Positions 34,598 through 47,302 are shown, counted from the stretch's first letter. The stretch: DNA of 64,000 nt from Nymphaea colorata (GCF_008831285.2 NC_045138.2:18881934-18945933); one strand, 5' to 3'. Program-made: numbers and translations. The notes: generated by a model not told the origin, from the sequence alone.

Positions 34598-34739
34598 TTA
34601 AAGAGGGAGAGAGTAAGCAGAGGAAGTCAGAAAGGAGACAAAAACAGTTGGGTTTTATGGGTGAACAACCATTCCTACTATGTCATCTTTCTCGGAAAGC
34701 AGCCTCTCAGTTGGTTGCTCATTAAAATAATGGTCTGAA

Positions 34740-36700
34740 CTTTCGCGTCCAATTTCTTTTGTGGGCGCTTGACTATTGTCTCTAGCCATGATTTAGTGTT
34801 TTATAAATATAACATGCCAAATTACTACTTTGCATTCTTTTGTTCAAATGATCCACATGGCCAGCGATAACTTAAAGAGTTCGTTACTGAAAAAAAATTT
34901 CCTAGCGAGAACCCAGACCTCAATAATCTAAAAGGCAACGTTGGCACAACTTGCCCTGTTTCAATCCATTATTGGAATACACCCACTCCAGGATTCTTGG
35001 CTTAAGGACAAACAGAGATGCTGGTTCTCCCTTATTGTACACAGGAATTCACCAATATTGGGGCACTTTGATTTTCTTTTTCAGTTTTGAGATCATGGCA
35101 GAGGAAATTGCAAGTTAAAGAAGTCATTATTTTTCTTCTGCTGCTTAGATGGCCACATAATCATGTGGCTGAAGTTGGTTCTGTCTACAAATAATATGCA
35201 GTTAGATTATAATATGCAGTTGGATTAGTCAGTCTGACATACTGTATTTTCCAGGATCTGGTTGGGAAGAGATTAGCTGTTCAGTTTTGTTGTATGTAGC
35301 TGATTTGGATAATTGAAAATTGGAACAGGAACAGCTTTGTTTCGACGTATATGATGGAATATAGATGTCAGTTTTTAGCTTGCAAATGACAAGCTTTAAT
35401 GTTCAAAACATATTGCTTAAAGCTTTTAAGCAGCCGTGATTAGTCTAGTTTATAATAAATCTGGCTTTTAGAAGAGATTCTTTGGTTTAGGTTTTGAGTT
35501 TCTAATAAATAAGCTTGCTGCAGTCTGACCTCATTTATCTGTCACATGAGCTTGAGCCAACATTCAAAATTGAAACTTTAATTAGCAAAAAACCATAGCA
35601 TACATCCCAATGTTGGCTATCAAACATATCAAATTTGTTGTTAATTTCCAAATCATTTTCCAAATTGTAAAGAAGAAGTAAATAAAGAATGAGCTAATTT
35701 GAACCCTGATTTCACATAGCATGTCTCAATGGCTAAAGATAATGAGCTGTAGCATCCGACCATGCCATCCAATTCCATGTGACTTCTATTAATATCAATA
35801 AGCAATTTAATGAAGCTTACGCAATCTCTGCAACTCAGTATTTTATTAATACAAGAAGGACCCATTGGCGGCACTGGAACTTTGAATATTTAGTTATGTA
35901 TTGTTGTTATTACTTTATAAAGTCTCATGTGTTCGGTGGCTTGCCAGTACAAAATTTCAAACCTCTGTCCCACCCTTCTGTATAATGAAACTGGGGGGCT
36001 AACTAACCTAGGTTCCTTGCAAATCTGTGCTGCCAAGAACTTTTTCTGATACCAAAAAAGACCCTAACAACCCCCAAAAAGACCAACGAATTATTTCAGG
36101 TAACGTGCCGCAGAGTTTTGAAAATTTAAAAGTTAGCTACTAATTTTTAAAAAAAAATGTTCGGCCCTGTCAAATTTTTAACAAAAATAGGGCTTTGCTC
36201 CAATAAAAGTTTTCAAAATTTTTATTTATTAGCTCGACTGATCGGGACGAAGATGCAGAGTAAAGTGTCAAAGATGTTACCATCACATGGAAGCCATTGG
36301 TTGCATCTATCACATGGAGTTAGATGCATTATTATGATTCCTTGTAAAGAATAGGGCTTTTTATTTTACTTTGTCCTTTTCCATGTGCATAGGCATAGGC
36401 ATGGAAGATTTAAATGGGCGTTGTTACCTTGAAGCAAACTGCGACCCTTTGAGTGATGGTTTCGTGAACAACCAAACTTCCCCAACCCCAACCAAACTTC
36501 CCGCTGGTGTCATAATTGAGCGGAGATTTCTTACTGTGGAAATGACAAGTTTAACGTTATTGCCAAACTGTTAAACTACCACGGTCAAAACCTAACCTCA
36601 AGAAAGCATCAAGGGACTAAAGCGAAACTAAAAATTTTTCATGAGGGGGCCAAATTATAAGTTCAGCATTCGGCTACTTCTTCACTTTTCTCACTAAAAA
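34740..36700. other. Intergenic, no gene seen
   Basis: AT-rich spacer upstream of lipid-transfer gene 2. Near 36650-36750 the phrase TTTTTCATGA-GGG-CAAATTATAAGTTCAGCATTCGGCTAC is present twice, about 75 bp apart. No gene recognised. Confidence 0.4.
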
Positions 36701-36759
36701 TTTTTCATGAAGGGACCGAATTATAAGTTCAGCATTCGGCTACCTCTTCATTTTTCTCA

Positions 36760-37580
36760 GGAGTTGCTGCCATGCACTGATGGGGATGAAAGCGGTGGCA
36801 GTGGATGAGATACATGAGGATGAGGTTGAGGTTAGTGTGGTCCTTACCATTCTATCAAACGTTCCATTAAACTTAAAAATTATGTGGCCTCCCACATCAA
36901 TAGTTGGTCGATGATTCTAGTGCTTGTCAACAAAAAATTTCTGACCTTTTTCGATGAATGTGCTAGTGATATCAATCAAACGGTGGTAGAACCAAAGGGG
37001 GCCTGCGAAGGCTATGCCCCCAACCCCCCCCCCTCAATTTTTTTTTTTAAAAAATTATATGTAAATTTTAGAAAAATTTACTTGTTTTATATAAAAATTT
37101 TGAAAAATGATATTTTCGACCATTTAGAAACTTTATTTTGGCTTCTTGTCATCAAATGTGCTAGTGATATCAATCAAGTACGAGTGAAGCCAAGGGGGGG
37201 CCGTAGGGGCACTATCCCCACTCCTCTCAATTTAAAAAAAAAAATTATATGTAAATTTTACTTGTTTTATATAAAAATTTTGAAAGATAATATTTTCAAC
37301 CCTTGTCAAAATTTAAAAGTTTTAATTTGGTCTCTCTTCATCAAATGTGTTAGTGATATCAATCAAGCAAGGGCGGAACTAAGAGAGACCCACAGAGGCC
37401 TGTAGGGGCCCCGCCCCCACCCCGCTAATTTAAAATATATATATATATATATATAAATTTTATTTGTTTTATATAAAATTTTTAAAAACTTAATTTAGCC
37501 TCTCCTCATCAAATATGTTAGTGATATCAATCAATCTGGGGCGGAGCCCTGCGCATTGTCAGTCTATAAAAAGAGCCACA
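36760..37580 (+). repeat. Degenerate tandem units with GGGGCGGAG-type words
   Basis: Four units of about 180-220 bp share, in order, GTGCTAGTGATATCAATCAA, a C-rich GGGGCC/CCCC stretch, an A-run, TTTTATATAAAAATTTTGAAA and AAACTTTAATTTGGCC. Units begin near 36955, 37150, 37345 and 37510. Further copies lie near 39525-39770. The words GGGGCGGAGCC and TTTGTTTTATATAAAAATTTT recall non-autonomous hAT elements in many plants whose ends read CAGTGGCGGAGC. Clean ends and target duplications are not visible, so the family is an inference. Confidence 0.6.
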
Positions 37581-38240
37581 TCTGATTCTAATGGCTTCCG
37601 GTTCAGGAGGAAGAAGCTGGAAGGGTCACGTCCTGGGGCAAAGTCAACCTAGCTCTCTCCTTTCCGGCCGGCCTGGCTTTACTGAGCCTACCTTCTTACT
37701 TCATCCACGAGCAATTCAATAGTTCCACCCTTTTGTTTACAGAAGACCATAAACGTCACCATTCTGTCCCTCTGCAATGATCGCCACTGCATACGCTCTG
37801 ATATTGAATGTGGTTCTCTGTAACGGTAAAACTGCACTCTTAGGTCACCCGTGCATTGTAGGCTTCAACCCTTTTTGTTTTAAGAAAGAATACGTCGCTT
37901 CTGCGTTGAAATTGTGCTTCTTTGCATTGTCATGTTAAAAAAATATAAAAGATACAGCCGTATAGGATGTATGCTTGCTGGTTGTCTATGCAACCTGTAC
38001 GTTTTGTTACTGCTAGCTTTTTTAACTGATTTGTTATATAATTCTTTTATTTTATATAGAACAAATATTACATGAAACGCCCTTTAAAAGTGCATCTCTA
38101 TGTTGCATTATAAGTTTAACATTAATGAACGGGAAACTTAGGAGTTGCTGCCATGCACAGATAGAAGCGGTGGCTGTGCCTGACATACATGAGATCTGTT
38201 AGTTATTGTAAGTCCTTACCATTCATCACATCAAACTGTT
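37580..38240. other. Spacer within repeat nest, no gene seen
   Basis: Includes a copy of the GAGTTGCTGCCATGCAC phrase (about 38145) also found near 36760 and 38968. A TATA-like CTATAAAAAGAGCCACATC at about 37566 is shared with 39876. No coding frame. Confidence 0.4.
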
Positions 38241-38249
38241 TCATCGGAC

Positions 38250-39000
38250 CAGCCCGGCCTCATAAGAGTAGGGCTCGGGTTGGTCTGACGTTCGAAACCC
38301 GAGTTCGGGCCTAGGCCTAATACCTAATATAAGGTCAAGTAGAGCCTGATCAGAATTAAAAAAGATATATTTTTTTAAATATAAAATAATTTTTTTGAAT
38401 GTAAAATAATCTTTTTAATAATATATATTATTAAATTTAAAAAAAAAATAAAAAAAATTAATTGGCCAACCCGAGCTGAGTACCGAGTAACTATCAAGTA
38501 CCGGAGCCTCTTGCCCAAACTTATTAAAAATTATGCAATTGTTGTTGGTTGATGAGTTGAGTGTCTCAAAACCCGAGTTTGGGCCCAGGCTCAATACCTA
38601 ATATAAGGTCAAGTAGTGCTTGGTAAAAAAAAAATTATTTTTTAAGTATAAAATAGTTTTTTTGAATATAAAATACTCTTTTTAATAATATATATTATTA
38701 AATTAAAAAAACTAAAAAAATTAGTTAGCCAACCTGCACATCAATTGTTGTTGGTTGATGACTTTGAGTGTCTCGTCAACAAAAATTTTCTGACATTTTC
38801 TCATGAATTGGTTGATGACTTGAGTGTACGCCTTCTGGTTGTCTTTGCAAATTTTATATAGAACAAATATTACATGCAATGAAACGCCATTTAAGAGCAC
38901 ATCACTATGTGGCATTATAATCTCTATGTCGCATTATAAGTTTAGCATTAATGAATGGGAAACTTAGGAGCTGCTGCCATGCTTGGATGGAAGGGGTGGC
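38250..39000. repeat. Dispersed AT-rich repeat family, two units
   Basis: Units at about 38270-38530 and 38565-38740 share CCCGAGTT-GGGCC-AGGC, CTAATATAAGGTCAAGTAG, TTTTTAATAATATATATTATTAAA and TTAGTTAGCCAACC. They are related to the arms of the fold-back repeat at 25.8-26.2 kb and to the unit at 39235-39425. Confidence 0.6.
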
Positions 39001-39004
39001 AGTG

Positions 39005-39220
39005 CATGACATAAATGAGGTAGGTTAGTGTGGGTCTTTACCATTTCATCAAAGCGGTGAAAGTGCATGACATACATGAGGTAGGTTAGTGTGTGTCTTT
39101 ACCATTTCATCAAACGTCTCATACATGAGGTAGGTTAGTGTGTGTTTTTACCATTTCATCAAACGTCTCATACATGAGGTAGGTTAGTGCGTGTCTTTAC
39201 CATTTCATCAAACGTCTCAT
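39005..39220 (+). repeat. 49-bp tandem repeat, about four units
   Basis: Units begin CATACATGAGGTAGGTTAGT at 39071, 39120 and 39169, exactly 49 bases apart. A preceding, longer unit starts near 39005 and is spaced about 61 bases. Each unit ends CATTTCATCAAACGTCT. Single related copies lie near 36820 and 38190, so the array grew from one member of the repeat nest. Confidence 0.88.
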
Positions 39221-39234
39221 CAGGCCCTGGACCC

Positions 39235-40300
39235 CATAAGAGTCGGTCCAGATATAGGGTTCAGTAGAGCTTGGCCAGATCAAAATAAAAAAAAAAATTA
39301 ATTGTTTTAATGTAAAATATTTTTTAATAATAAAATATATATTATTATTAAATTAAAAGATTAAAAAAATAATTAGCCAACTCGAGCTCAATCGGGCGAG
39401 TAACCGTCGGGTACCGGAGCCCATTGCCAAGACTTATTAAAAAAATTTATGTGGGCTCCCACATCAATTGTTGGTTGATGACTGGAGTGCCCCGTCAACA
39501 AAAATCTTCTGACCTTTTCTATGAATGTGCTAGTGATATCAACCAAGCAGGACAGAGTCAAAGGGGCCTTTTCCCCACAACCCCCACCAAAAAAATTTAT
39601 TTTTAAAAAAATATATGTAAATTTTAGAAAATTTTATTGTTTTATATAAAAATTTTAAAAAATGATATTTCAACTCATGTTAAAATTTAGAAACTTTAAT
39701 TTGTGTCCCCCTTATAAAAAATTTGAAAGATATTTGTACGTAAAAAAAGACCAGCAATCGTGAGTGATATCAATCATGCTGATTCAAGTTGAGAGGATAT
39801 CAGCATCTGTTGCGAGAGTTTAGAGGATGGAACGAGAGAGTGGTAGGACCCTTGAGACCCTGCCCATTTGTTGCTCTATAAAAAAAAGCCACATCTCCCA
39901 TGTTATCACTTGTAAGTCGAGCTGGACTCTCTCTCATATATTCATGGCTTCATGCATTGTAGGAGTCTTGACCCCACCTCAATTTTTATTTTTAATTTAC
40001 ATGTAAAGTTTAAAAAAATTTATTTATTCTATATAAAAATTTTGAAAAATGATATTTTGTCCCATATCAACATTTAGAAACTTTAATTCAGCCTTGTTCA
40101 TAAAAAAATTTTCGGTTTCACCCCTGTTGCAGAGACTACCCTTTATGTAAAGAGTTATCACCGACTCTTTAGAAAAACCCATAGAGCTCAGAGAGGGAGA
40201 GAGGGAGAGAGAGAAAGAATCCAACTCTATTTACAATAAACTGGGAGATGTGGCTTTTTTTTATAGAGCGATAGATGGGATCCGATTGAAATTAAACATG
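39235..40300. repeat. Repeat nest, continued, with 28-bp perfect inverted repeat
   Basis: Holds another unit of the dispersed AT-rich family (39235-39425) and another GATATCAA-CCAAGCAGG unit (39525-39770). The perfect 28-base inverted repeat has arms at 39873-39900 and 40242-40269, with the core word CTCTATAAAAAAAAGCC. The second shared hairpin word is at 40149-40170. The two 28-base arms each look like a TATA box with its downstream bases, facing each other. Confidence 0.6.
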
Positions 40301-42200
40301 AGAAATTGAGTTTGAACTTATGTACATTTAACTAACTTGGTCAAACTAGATTCTGGATCTGTATCTGAATTAAATCTCTTTATAAAATGCATGAATTCTG
40401 AAATCCAAACAAATTTAGTTCCAGACCCAAGAATGAATAGGTTCTAAACAAGTGAAATCCGCATCCAATTCCATTTACAACACCCAAGATATCTACTTTA
40501 AAGCGCATAGAATCCAGATCCAACTATAATTCACAAGTATTAACAATAAAATTTCTTAATAAACTAAACCCATGTTGGAAGTCTTTGGAAGCCATTAAAT
40601 ATCTATTTTCATGAACAACTAGAGCCATTTCAAAATCCACTTACAAGGTATACATATATTTTTAAAACAAGTCAGATCCAAACCAAGATTGGGTATCGAA
40701 TTTGAAACTCTTTGAACATAATTCAAGATCAAGAATTCATAAAACAATATTCAAGATTATAAGTAATTATTTCTCTTTGTAAAACAGATTTTATAATTCT
40801 TCTTTGAATCAAACGCACAACAAGTTTCAAAGGTACCACCAAATGACAAATTTCTGAAATTAAAACTCCTCAATTTAATCAACCTTGGTCCAAACTACTT
40901 AGACTCAAAGTCTAGTAGGTTCAAGGTGGTGTATTCTAAGCCTGTTTTTGTTTCTTTACAAAGAATCATATTTCAAATAAAACAGAATATGTACCAGTGG
41001 ATATTCAGATCATCACTGGTATGATTAGTTGAAAACATAAATGAATTTTAACTTATATGAACCAAAACTTTTTGACTTTTTTCATTACATAATTGGATCC
41101 GCAACCATAGTTACAAAATATAAGGTATAAAGAAATGTTTTTTAACTTTTGACTTTTTTCATTACATTTTTAACTCTATAAGGTTTGTGTGGGCAGCTGA
41201 GGCCAGTTTCAAGTGTTTGATGAATATGCTTTTTGGATTTCATGAATCTGCTTTTTTTTTTTTAATAGATTTATGAGATGGTAATAATGTGTCATGCCAA
41301 ACAACACAAGAAACAAAATTTAGTTCGATTACAAAATAAACTTTGGCGATGAATTCACAGCTGATGATTTAACTGGACGAGGAAATGCCTTCAAACTATA
41401 GGTAACGAAGTCGAACCCATGTTCAGATGGCATCCGAGAACCAACCAAACACAGATAACGATCATACCACACTACCCACTCGAATCTGAGCATTTTCTGG
41501 GAACGCATCAACGCGGCTTTTGTTTCAATCTGTATAGCCATTCAAATCTGTTAGATGCTAGAAGATATTAATGAATGACTAAAAATTAAAAAAAAAAATG
41601 TTAAAAAACTGTTTCTACTGGATTGACATTAATATGTGGTTGATATTGTTAACAATCCTCCATGGTATTTTCAAATGTGAATTTTTAGTTTTTAGATTTT
41701 ACTAGATATATGATACTTCCCAAAGTAGGGTATTTCACTGGGAGAGAAGAACAATTTTCTTGGCCAAAACCTTAAGAAAACATGTAGGATTATAATTTTC
41801 TCGGTAGTTGCCATTTTCATGACTAAGTGCTTCAGTTCTACCTCCCTTCATGCAGTTGCATCTGGTCCACAGGCTTCTGCACAGTAGGCCAAGTGGTAGC
41901 TGTCAGGTGGGTGCGCGGCCATGGTTTGACTCTCATGGGCACTACCAAAACTTAGAAGAGAAATGGAGCGACTGAGGGCCTCGCAGACGTTGTGCTCCTG
42001 GTCCCAAAAAGGTTCTACGTCTATATTCCCTGTTCAAAAGTTTGACAGAATGACATGTTCATTCTTCTTTGCGTGCTTGAGGAAGGTACCTGGTAAGGTT
42101 TCGGAAAATGCCTTCGCGAAATGCCTTTGCGGTAGATAGCCCCTCAAAGCTGTGTATTTTCGGTGCCTTCTCCTAAACCCCACACCTCTCTTTCTGGGAT
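40300..42200. other. Intergenic, no gene seen
   Basis: Rich in degenerate AATCCA-ATCCAATT type words (40280-40760). A minus-strand frame at 41329-41541 has no known domain. No gene called. Confidence 0.4.
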
Positions 42201-42234
42201 TTCTTATTTCAATCTTTGTCACTTGTGTGTTCTG

Positions 42235-42660
42235 GCGTTCGCTTGATGTCTTGGCTTAGAGAACTGGTCGAGAAAGCAGAGGCTCGGGTTTGCATGAATG
42301 GGCAGGTGGAACCTGCTTTCAAGCTTAAGTCGGGGCTGCACCAGGGTTGTCAACTTTCTCCTCTCCTTTTCAACATTGTCGTTGCAGTCATCTATGACCT
42401 CGTCCGACAAGAGAGTGATCATCAGGTGCTTACACCTGTTACCTTCCATGGGTTCTCGAGCAACCTTCTTCAATATGCTGATGATGTGCTTTTTTGGGGG
42501 GGAATCTTCTCTTCTACAATTGATTGCAAAGTAACTTATTATTTGTAAAGTGTTTTCTGCTCTGACAGATATCTAGGTCAATGAAGCTAAGAGCAAGCTC
42601 ATGGTGGTCAACGGAGATGTCCAAATCCCGGCTATTGTTGCCTCAACAATCAATTGCACT
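42235..42660 (+). mobile_element. LINE reverse-transcriptase fragment
   Basis: The translation shows the LINE (non-LTR) reverse-transcriptase signature: FKLKSGLHQGCQLSPLLFNI (the Q-G-x-x-LSPLLFN motif), then LLQYADDVLFW with the YADD catalytic box. Weaker matches follow to the NEAKSKLMVVNG region near 42585. The segment is about 0.4 kb of a normally multi-kilobase element. A frame disruption follows YADD, and there is no endonuclease or poly-A tail. It lies about 0.7 kb beyond the 3' end of CDC73, on the opposite strand. Confidence 0.85.
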
Positions 42661-43372
42661 TAAAAGTAGTTATCAACAACTAACTAACATATATCTTGTT
42701 GCTGATGACCAAAACTGGCTCGATCTTCTAATCTGCACTCCAACTATCTAAGCCATTTGAGCTTGCTAGATCCAACCAAAATTCTGGAATACGCCTAGAG
42801 TCGTGGAAAGCCCAGCCCTACATTTCTGTTTGCCAGGAATACAAGATGCAAGCAGCCTGATTTTTCTCATATGTTGCAACTGAAATGCGTTTAAAGAAAC
42901 AAAAATTGATGGATTCGCTACCAACATACAACAATATATCTGCAACACTCGTTGCCTCCAAATGTCAGTACATTTGATTACAAAATGCTTATGCCAAAAG
43001 ACAATGTACACTGCTCATAAAATTGAAAATAAATTTATGAACCATCTAGTGACAATCAGAATAGTACCGTTCTTATATTCTCAAGTCTACAATCAGTTTT
43101 AATGAACCCCACAACTGGAAGACGATCTGTACTAAACTTCAGTTTCATCTTCTCAGAAGCAGAATCTGGCCCGGAAGGATAACAGTGCCCAGAGAAAACA
43201 CAGCCCGCAGGGGCTGTGGCAGGTATTAGGTTGCTTGGAAATTGAATAATTTGATCATATGAGACAATAATCATAACAACTAATGTACATCATGCTCAGG
43301 TTGGCCCTGCCAAGAGGGAAAAATTAAATCCAATGGCAGCAACAGCTTACAGTACTTTTCACTGCTCCCTGC

Positions 43373-46300
43373 TCAACCATGTGCACGTGACTGGACAAAC
43401 TCTTCCAGCTTTTCCCATACCTCAAGTGCTGCAGCCCTATCATGATGCCGCTTGTTCTTGCTTATCTGAAAGATTGTACACCATAAGGAACAATTCATAA
43501 TTTCCCAGTTTTTTAATTGGTTTATAATGCATCAATGAGGTGAAATAAAATATAAAAGCTTATGGAATATCCAAAATGGTCAGGTGGATGTGCTTACAGA
43601 AATAATTTTCACATTCCACTGCTTCACCAATTTCGCCGACTCCACACTGTCATCCTCAAAACGCATGTAGAAGCCAATTACTGCAGAATGTCAAAATATA
43701 CCTTTATAAGCGTTCAATCCACAAATGTCCAAATTACGGGCAAAACTGGATCTTATTCAATGTACTAAACTCCCAGAATCACCAAACCCAAATCATGGAT
43801 TTATCGAAAGAAGTGTAAGACCTATCATCTTTACCACTTCTTCAAGGTATTTGAGAAGATTGACCATTAGACATTATGATGGTAAAAATAGATGACCTAA
43901 GAGACTAAATTCCCTTGTGAACATTAAACCTCAATTAATTCGCATGGGTAAAAGTTGGCATATATTGTGTGTATCTCCTCATATGTATCTGTGCTTATGC
44001 ATATTTCATGCAGTCATAAGTGTGTGCTGATGCAATATTGATGGATTGCCACTAACTCATTCATCTCTATTCTAAATATTTATCCTGTGAATTTTTCACA
44101 GGAAATCAAGGTCCTAAGCAAAAGACTGATCTAAAGTAGCAGAATTAATGGTGAGACGGACATTACACTTTCATGCACATCCGTGTCAACAGCCATTACA
44201 CTAACTAAAGCATAAATCCTAATCGCACCATGAAAGAATATTGATGTGCTTTTAAATGAATATTCAATTATTTTAAATTCAAAAGCACAAAAAATAGTAC
44301 ATGCCAACATTACATTTACAAGAATTATAGGAAGCAGCATTAATTTTAAAAATTTCTAGAATACACATGTATGAGAAGGGACCAGCATTGCAGAAAAATG
44401 AGAAACCACTCAACCACAACAGGCAAGGATGCCACCGAGGGAATGACTGGATTTAACTACGGCCATGAGATGATACATGAATGGCCATGAAGCAACAGAT
44501 AATAGGTTTTTAAAAACTAGTTAAAAAACCTGTTTTAACGAAACATCATTCTTGAGGCAAACGCAACCATAGTCTTTCACGGGAAAACATCGGAAAATTT
44601 AAGATACAAAATAATTATAAAAATCACAGAAATATATAAAAGTTTTCTAAAACTTCTCTTGCAAAAATAAAAATAACCAAGCACAAAAGCCCTTTGGGAA
44701 TATGAAAATAAACAAAAAAATGAAATGACATGCTCAAAAATATCATAAAAGAATTTTAAGATGCCTGAGGATAACATTGGAATATTTTCATTTCATGGAC
44801 GCTATTTTGAAAAATATAAGCATCTTTATAAGATATTGCCCGCTGCCCTTCCGATTGTGATATGTCAGAATATTTTTGAAATATCAAAGATAATAGCAAG
44901 TATGCTTTTAGTCAATGATATAGTGGAAGAACAAAAATAACATTTCAACATCTTAAATTGTGGTTTAACCTTCAAATGATACAATAGTATTTTGATGAGT
45001 TTATCACATTAAGACAACGCCTTGTGCTTGAATTGATAGCAATACTACTTTTATCACATTAAAAGGAAGCCTCTATGCTTGAAATGATACACTAACCAGA
45101 AAAGAACAAAATAATAATTGCATGCCAAACCAAAGGCCGTTCGATCATTTAGATTAGGTTTCTAGAAGGGCAAATGCTCAGAAATCGATTTGAGTTACTC
45201 AAGATTTTTTTTTTTTTTTTAAGAAAAGCATGTTTCAAAGAACTGTGACGATAGGAACATCAAGTAACATCGGTCAGCTGTTACCATGCAAGCTTCACCT
45301 GATATCCTGGTCCTACGGTCACCCTTCAGGTCATGTAAAGGTTAGCCTCATCTAGCAGAGGCAAACAAACACATGGTGAGGAAGTCCCTCCACCACCGTA
45401 CAGATTTTTTAGGCTTTGAAAAAGAGTGAAGAAAGTCAGAGGTGGAGCGTGAAAAAAGTCAGAGGGGGGAAATATCCGACTTTCTTCTGAAATGTCCTGA
45501 CTGCCGTACACCTAGGAAGCACTATCTTGCAATTGGACAAGGCGTCACAGCCTCAACTTCAAATTTTTTAGAGCAAAAAAGATCTCTAAGTTGAAAAACC
45601 AGCAATTCAGAACATAGAAACACTATCATGACGACCTCTAGATAAGAAGATAAGAATTCCTGTAGTGTGCCTAAAGCATTAAGGCTCACCGCAACAGCTC
45701 AGAACTAGAACAAACTTCAAAACGAAACTCACAAGAAATCAAAACTTTGCACAAAAAATGGTTTTCTTTAGAAAATCAATCCACAATAATGATGCTTACA
45801 TAGAAAACTATACCAACTGTGATTTTTATGTGTGAGGAAAGGGTAACAAAAATAAGTTCAGAATTCCTAAATTTAAAAATATGTGGACCGTCGCCAATCC
45901 TTTAACCCAAGCTTTCTATCAAAACTACAATTTTTCTGCTTCCCTTTTCTTCAGCCAAACTAAATTCCCTGCAACTATAGCACGCAGAGTATCACAAAAA
46001 TCCAAAACCAGAATAGGATAGAATCGAAGAAGAATATATTTTTTGAATGGGTGGAATTTAGCAATCAAAACAAAGGTGACTAAGAAAAGTAGGACAAAAT
46101 GCTAACTGGTTTTGGTCTGCATACTCTTATTGAAGATCTCTACGTGGTCTTTGAACGGCCAGTCCTTGAATTGCCACTCCTTGCCGAGCACGAACACCGC
46201 CACAACCCGGTCCCAATCCTCCGTCTTCATCCCCGACGGCTTGTCCCGCACCTCATACGCAGCAACCGCCCTGTCCCGGCTGAGCTTCTTCTGTACTGTG

Positions 46301-47154
46301 ACGCAATCGGGCTTCGGCATTTTCGATTCCCTCATCTGTTTCACCTTCACGTCGGTCGGAACGAACACCCCGTCTTCCAAGAACTCCTTCACGTTGTAGA
46401 TAGTGATCAGCGTCTGGAACGCGCTCGGAACGAGGATAATAGGCACACCTTCCCCTGCCTTCCCGCCGAAAAGCTTTGCCTTCCCGAGCTCCTTCCCCCT
46501 CCCGTAATGCGAGCCGTCGTGATCCTCACCGTTCTCCTTTCCACCGTCCCGCCGCGACCTCTCTTCGTCCTTCCTCGCCGTCGATGAAGCGAGAATACTG
46601 TAGAAGTCCCTCGTTCTGCACTCCAGCAGCGCGTCCCGATCTTTGAGCGGCCTCTCCAAAACCCTAATCGCGCTAGTGTACCCGATTGCCCCCTCCGAAA
46701 CCCTAATCCTCGCGATAGGCGGCTCTAAAGAAGCCGGCTCATCATCTGGGGGAGCAGCTGTCGCGGACGGGAGCGCGGTGGAGGCAGAGACGTCGTCAGC
46801 CGCCGCCGCTGTGGCTGGAGACGAGGGACGGACTATCAGCGTTTCGACGGCATCGGTGGAGGAGATTTTGCCGTGCAGGTAGTCGAGAAGGGGCTTCCGG
46901 TCGGTGAAGGTGACGGGCTGGATGCGGCGGGAGCGAGCGAGCTGGATGTAGTCAGTATGCTTGACATGGGCGTTCTGTACATAGAAGATGAGGGACTCGA
47001 GGGTGTAGAGGCCGCCCTGCTTCGACCGATAGGCCGTCTCGGAGTTACAGGGGAAGGCGTAGGCATTGCCGAACCGGAACTCGTCGCCAACTCGGACGAT
47101 CTGGTCGAGGTCGCCCCGAGTCGTGAAGTCCCGAAGCGCAGAGAGAGGATCCAT
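43373..47154 (-). CDS. CDC73: CDC73 / parafibromin homologue, Paf1 complex subunit (three exons)
   Basis: Exons on the minus strand: 47154-46125, 43680-43598, 43465-43373, with GT-AG junctions. Total 1206 nt, 401 aa, close to the known plant length of about 415. The N-terminal domain (MDPLSALRDFTTRGDLDQIV to about residue 110) and the C-terminal Ras-like Cdc73 domain (VPIILVPSAFQTLITIYNVK to the end, finishing EVWEKLEEFVQSRAHG) are both complete. An acidic and Ser/Ala-rich variable linker (about 115-235) joins them. In plants CDC73 is a subunit of the nuclear Paf1 complex, which travels with RNA polymerase II and supports histone modification; Arabidopsis mutants flower early. Exon 1 is very GC-rich, and intron 1 is 2.4 kb. 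A CT/GA run (about 47183-47206) and a TATA-like TATATAAG (about 47294) precede the start. The SKIP30-like gene starts divergently. Confidence 0.96.
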
Positions 47155-47292
47155 CGCCGGCCGGCGTTCGCGCAGTAGAGAGAAGAGAGAGAGAGAGAGA
47201 GAGAGTAAGCAGAAGTAACAACGACGACGACGACGAGGGTTTTCAGAAAGAAGAAGGATTTTCTTACCGGATCCCTTGATTTTACACTATTT

Positions 47293-47302
47293 CTTATATA
47301 CT
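47293..47302 (-). promoter_or_regulatory. Candidate TATA box of CDC73
   Basis: On the minus strand AGTATATAAGAAA lies about 140 bases before the start codon. A (GA)n run between it and the start would be in the leader, as is common for plant housekeeping genes. Confidence 0.5.

Noticed and set aside
34154-34738. A 194-codon plus-strand frame over lipid-transfer gene 2
   Set aside because: Lies opposite exon 1 and the promoter of the gene, with no similarity of its own.
39873-40269. Reading the 28-base inverted repeat as the ends of a complete TIR transposon
   Set aside because: The arms do not sit at element-like ends, there is no target duplication outside them, and a third copy at 37.57 kb lies alone in direct orientation.
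46099-46587. A 162-codon plus-strand frame inside CDC73
   Set aside because: It is the antisense shadow of the GC-rich first exon of CDC73, which is a conserved protein in the other direction.
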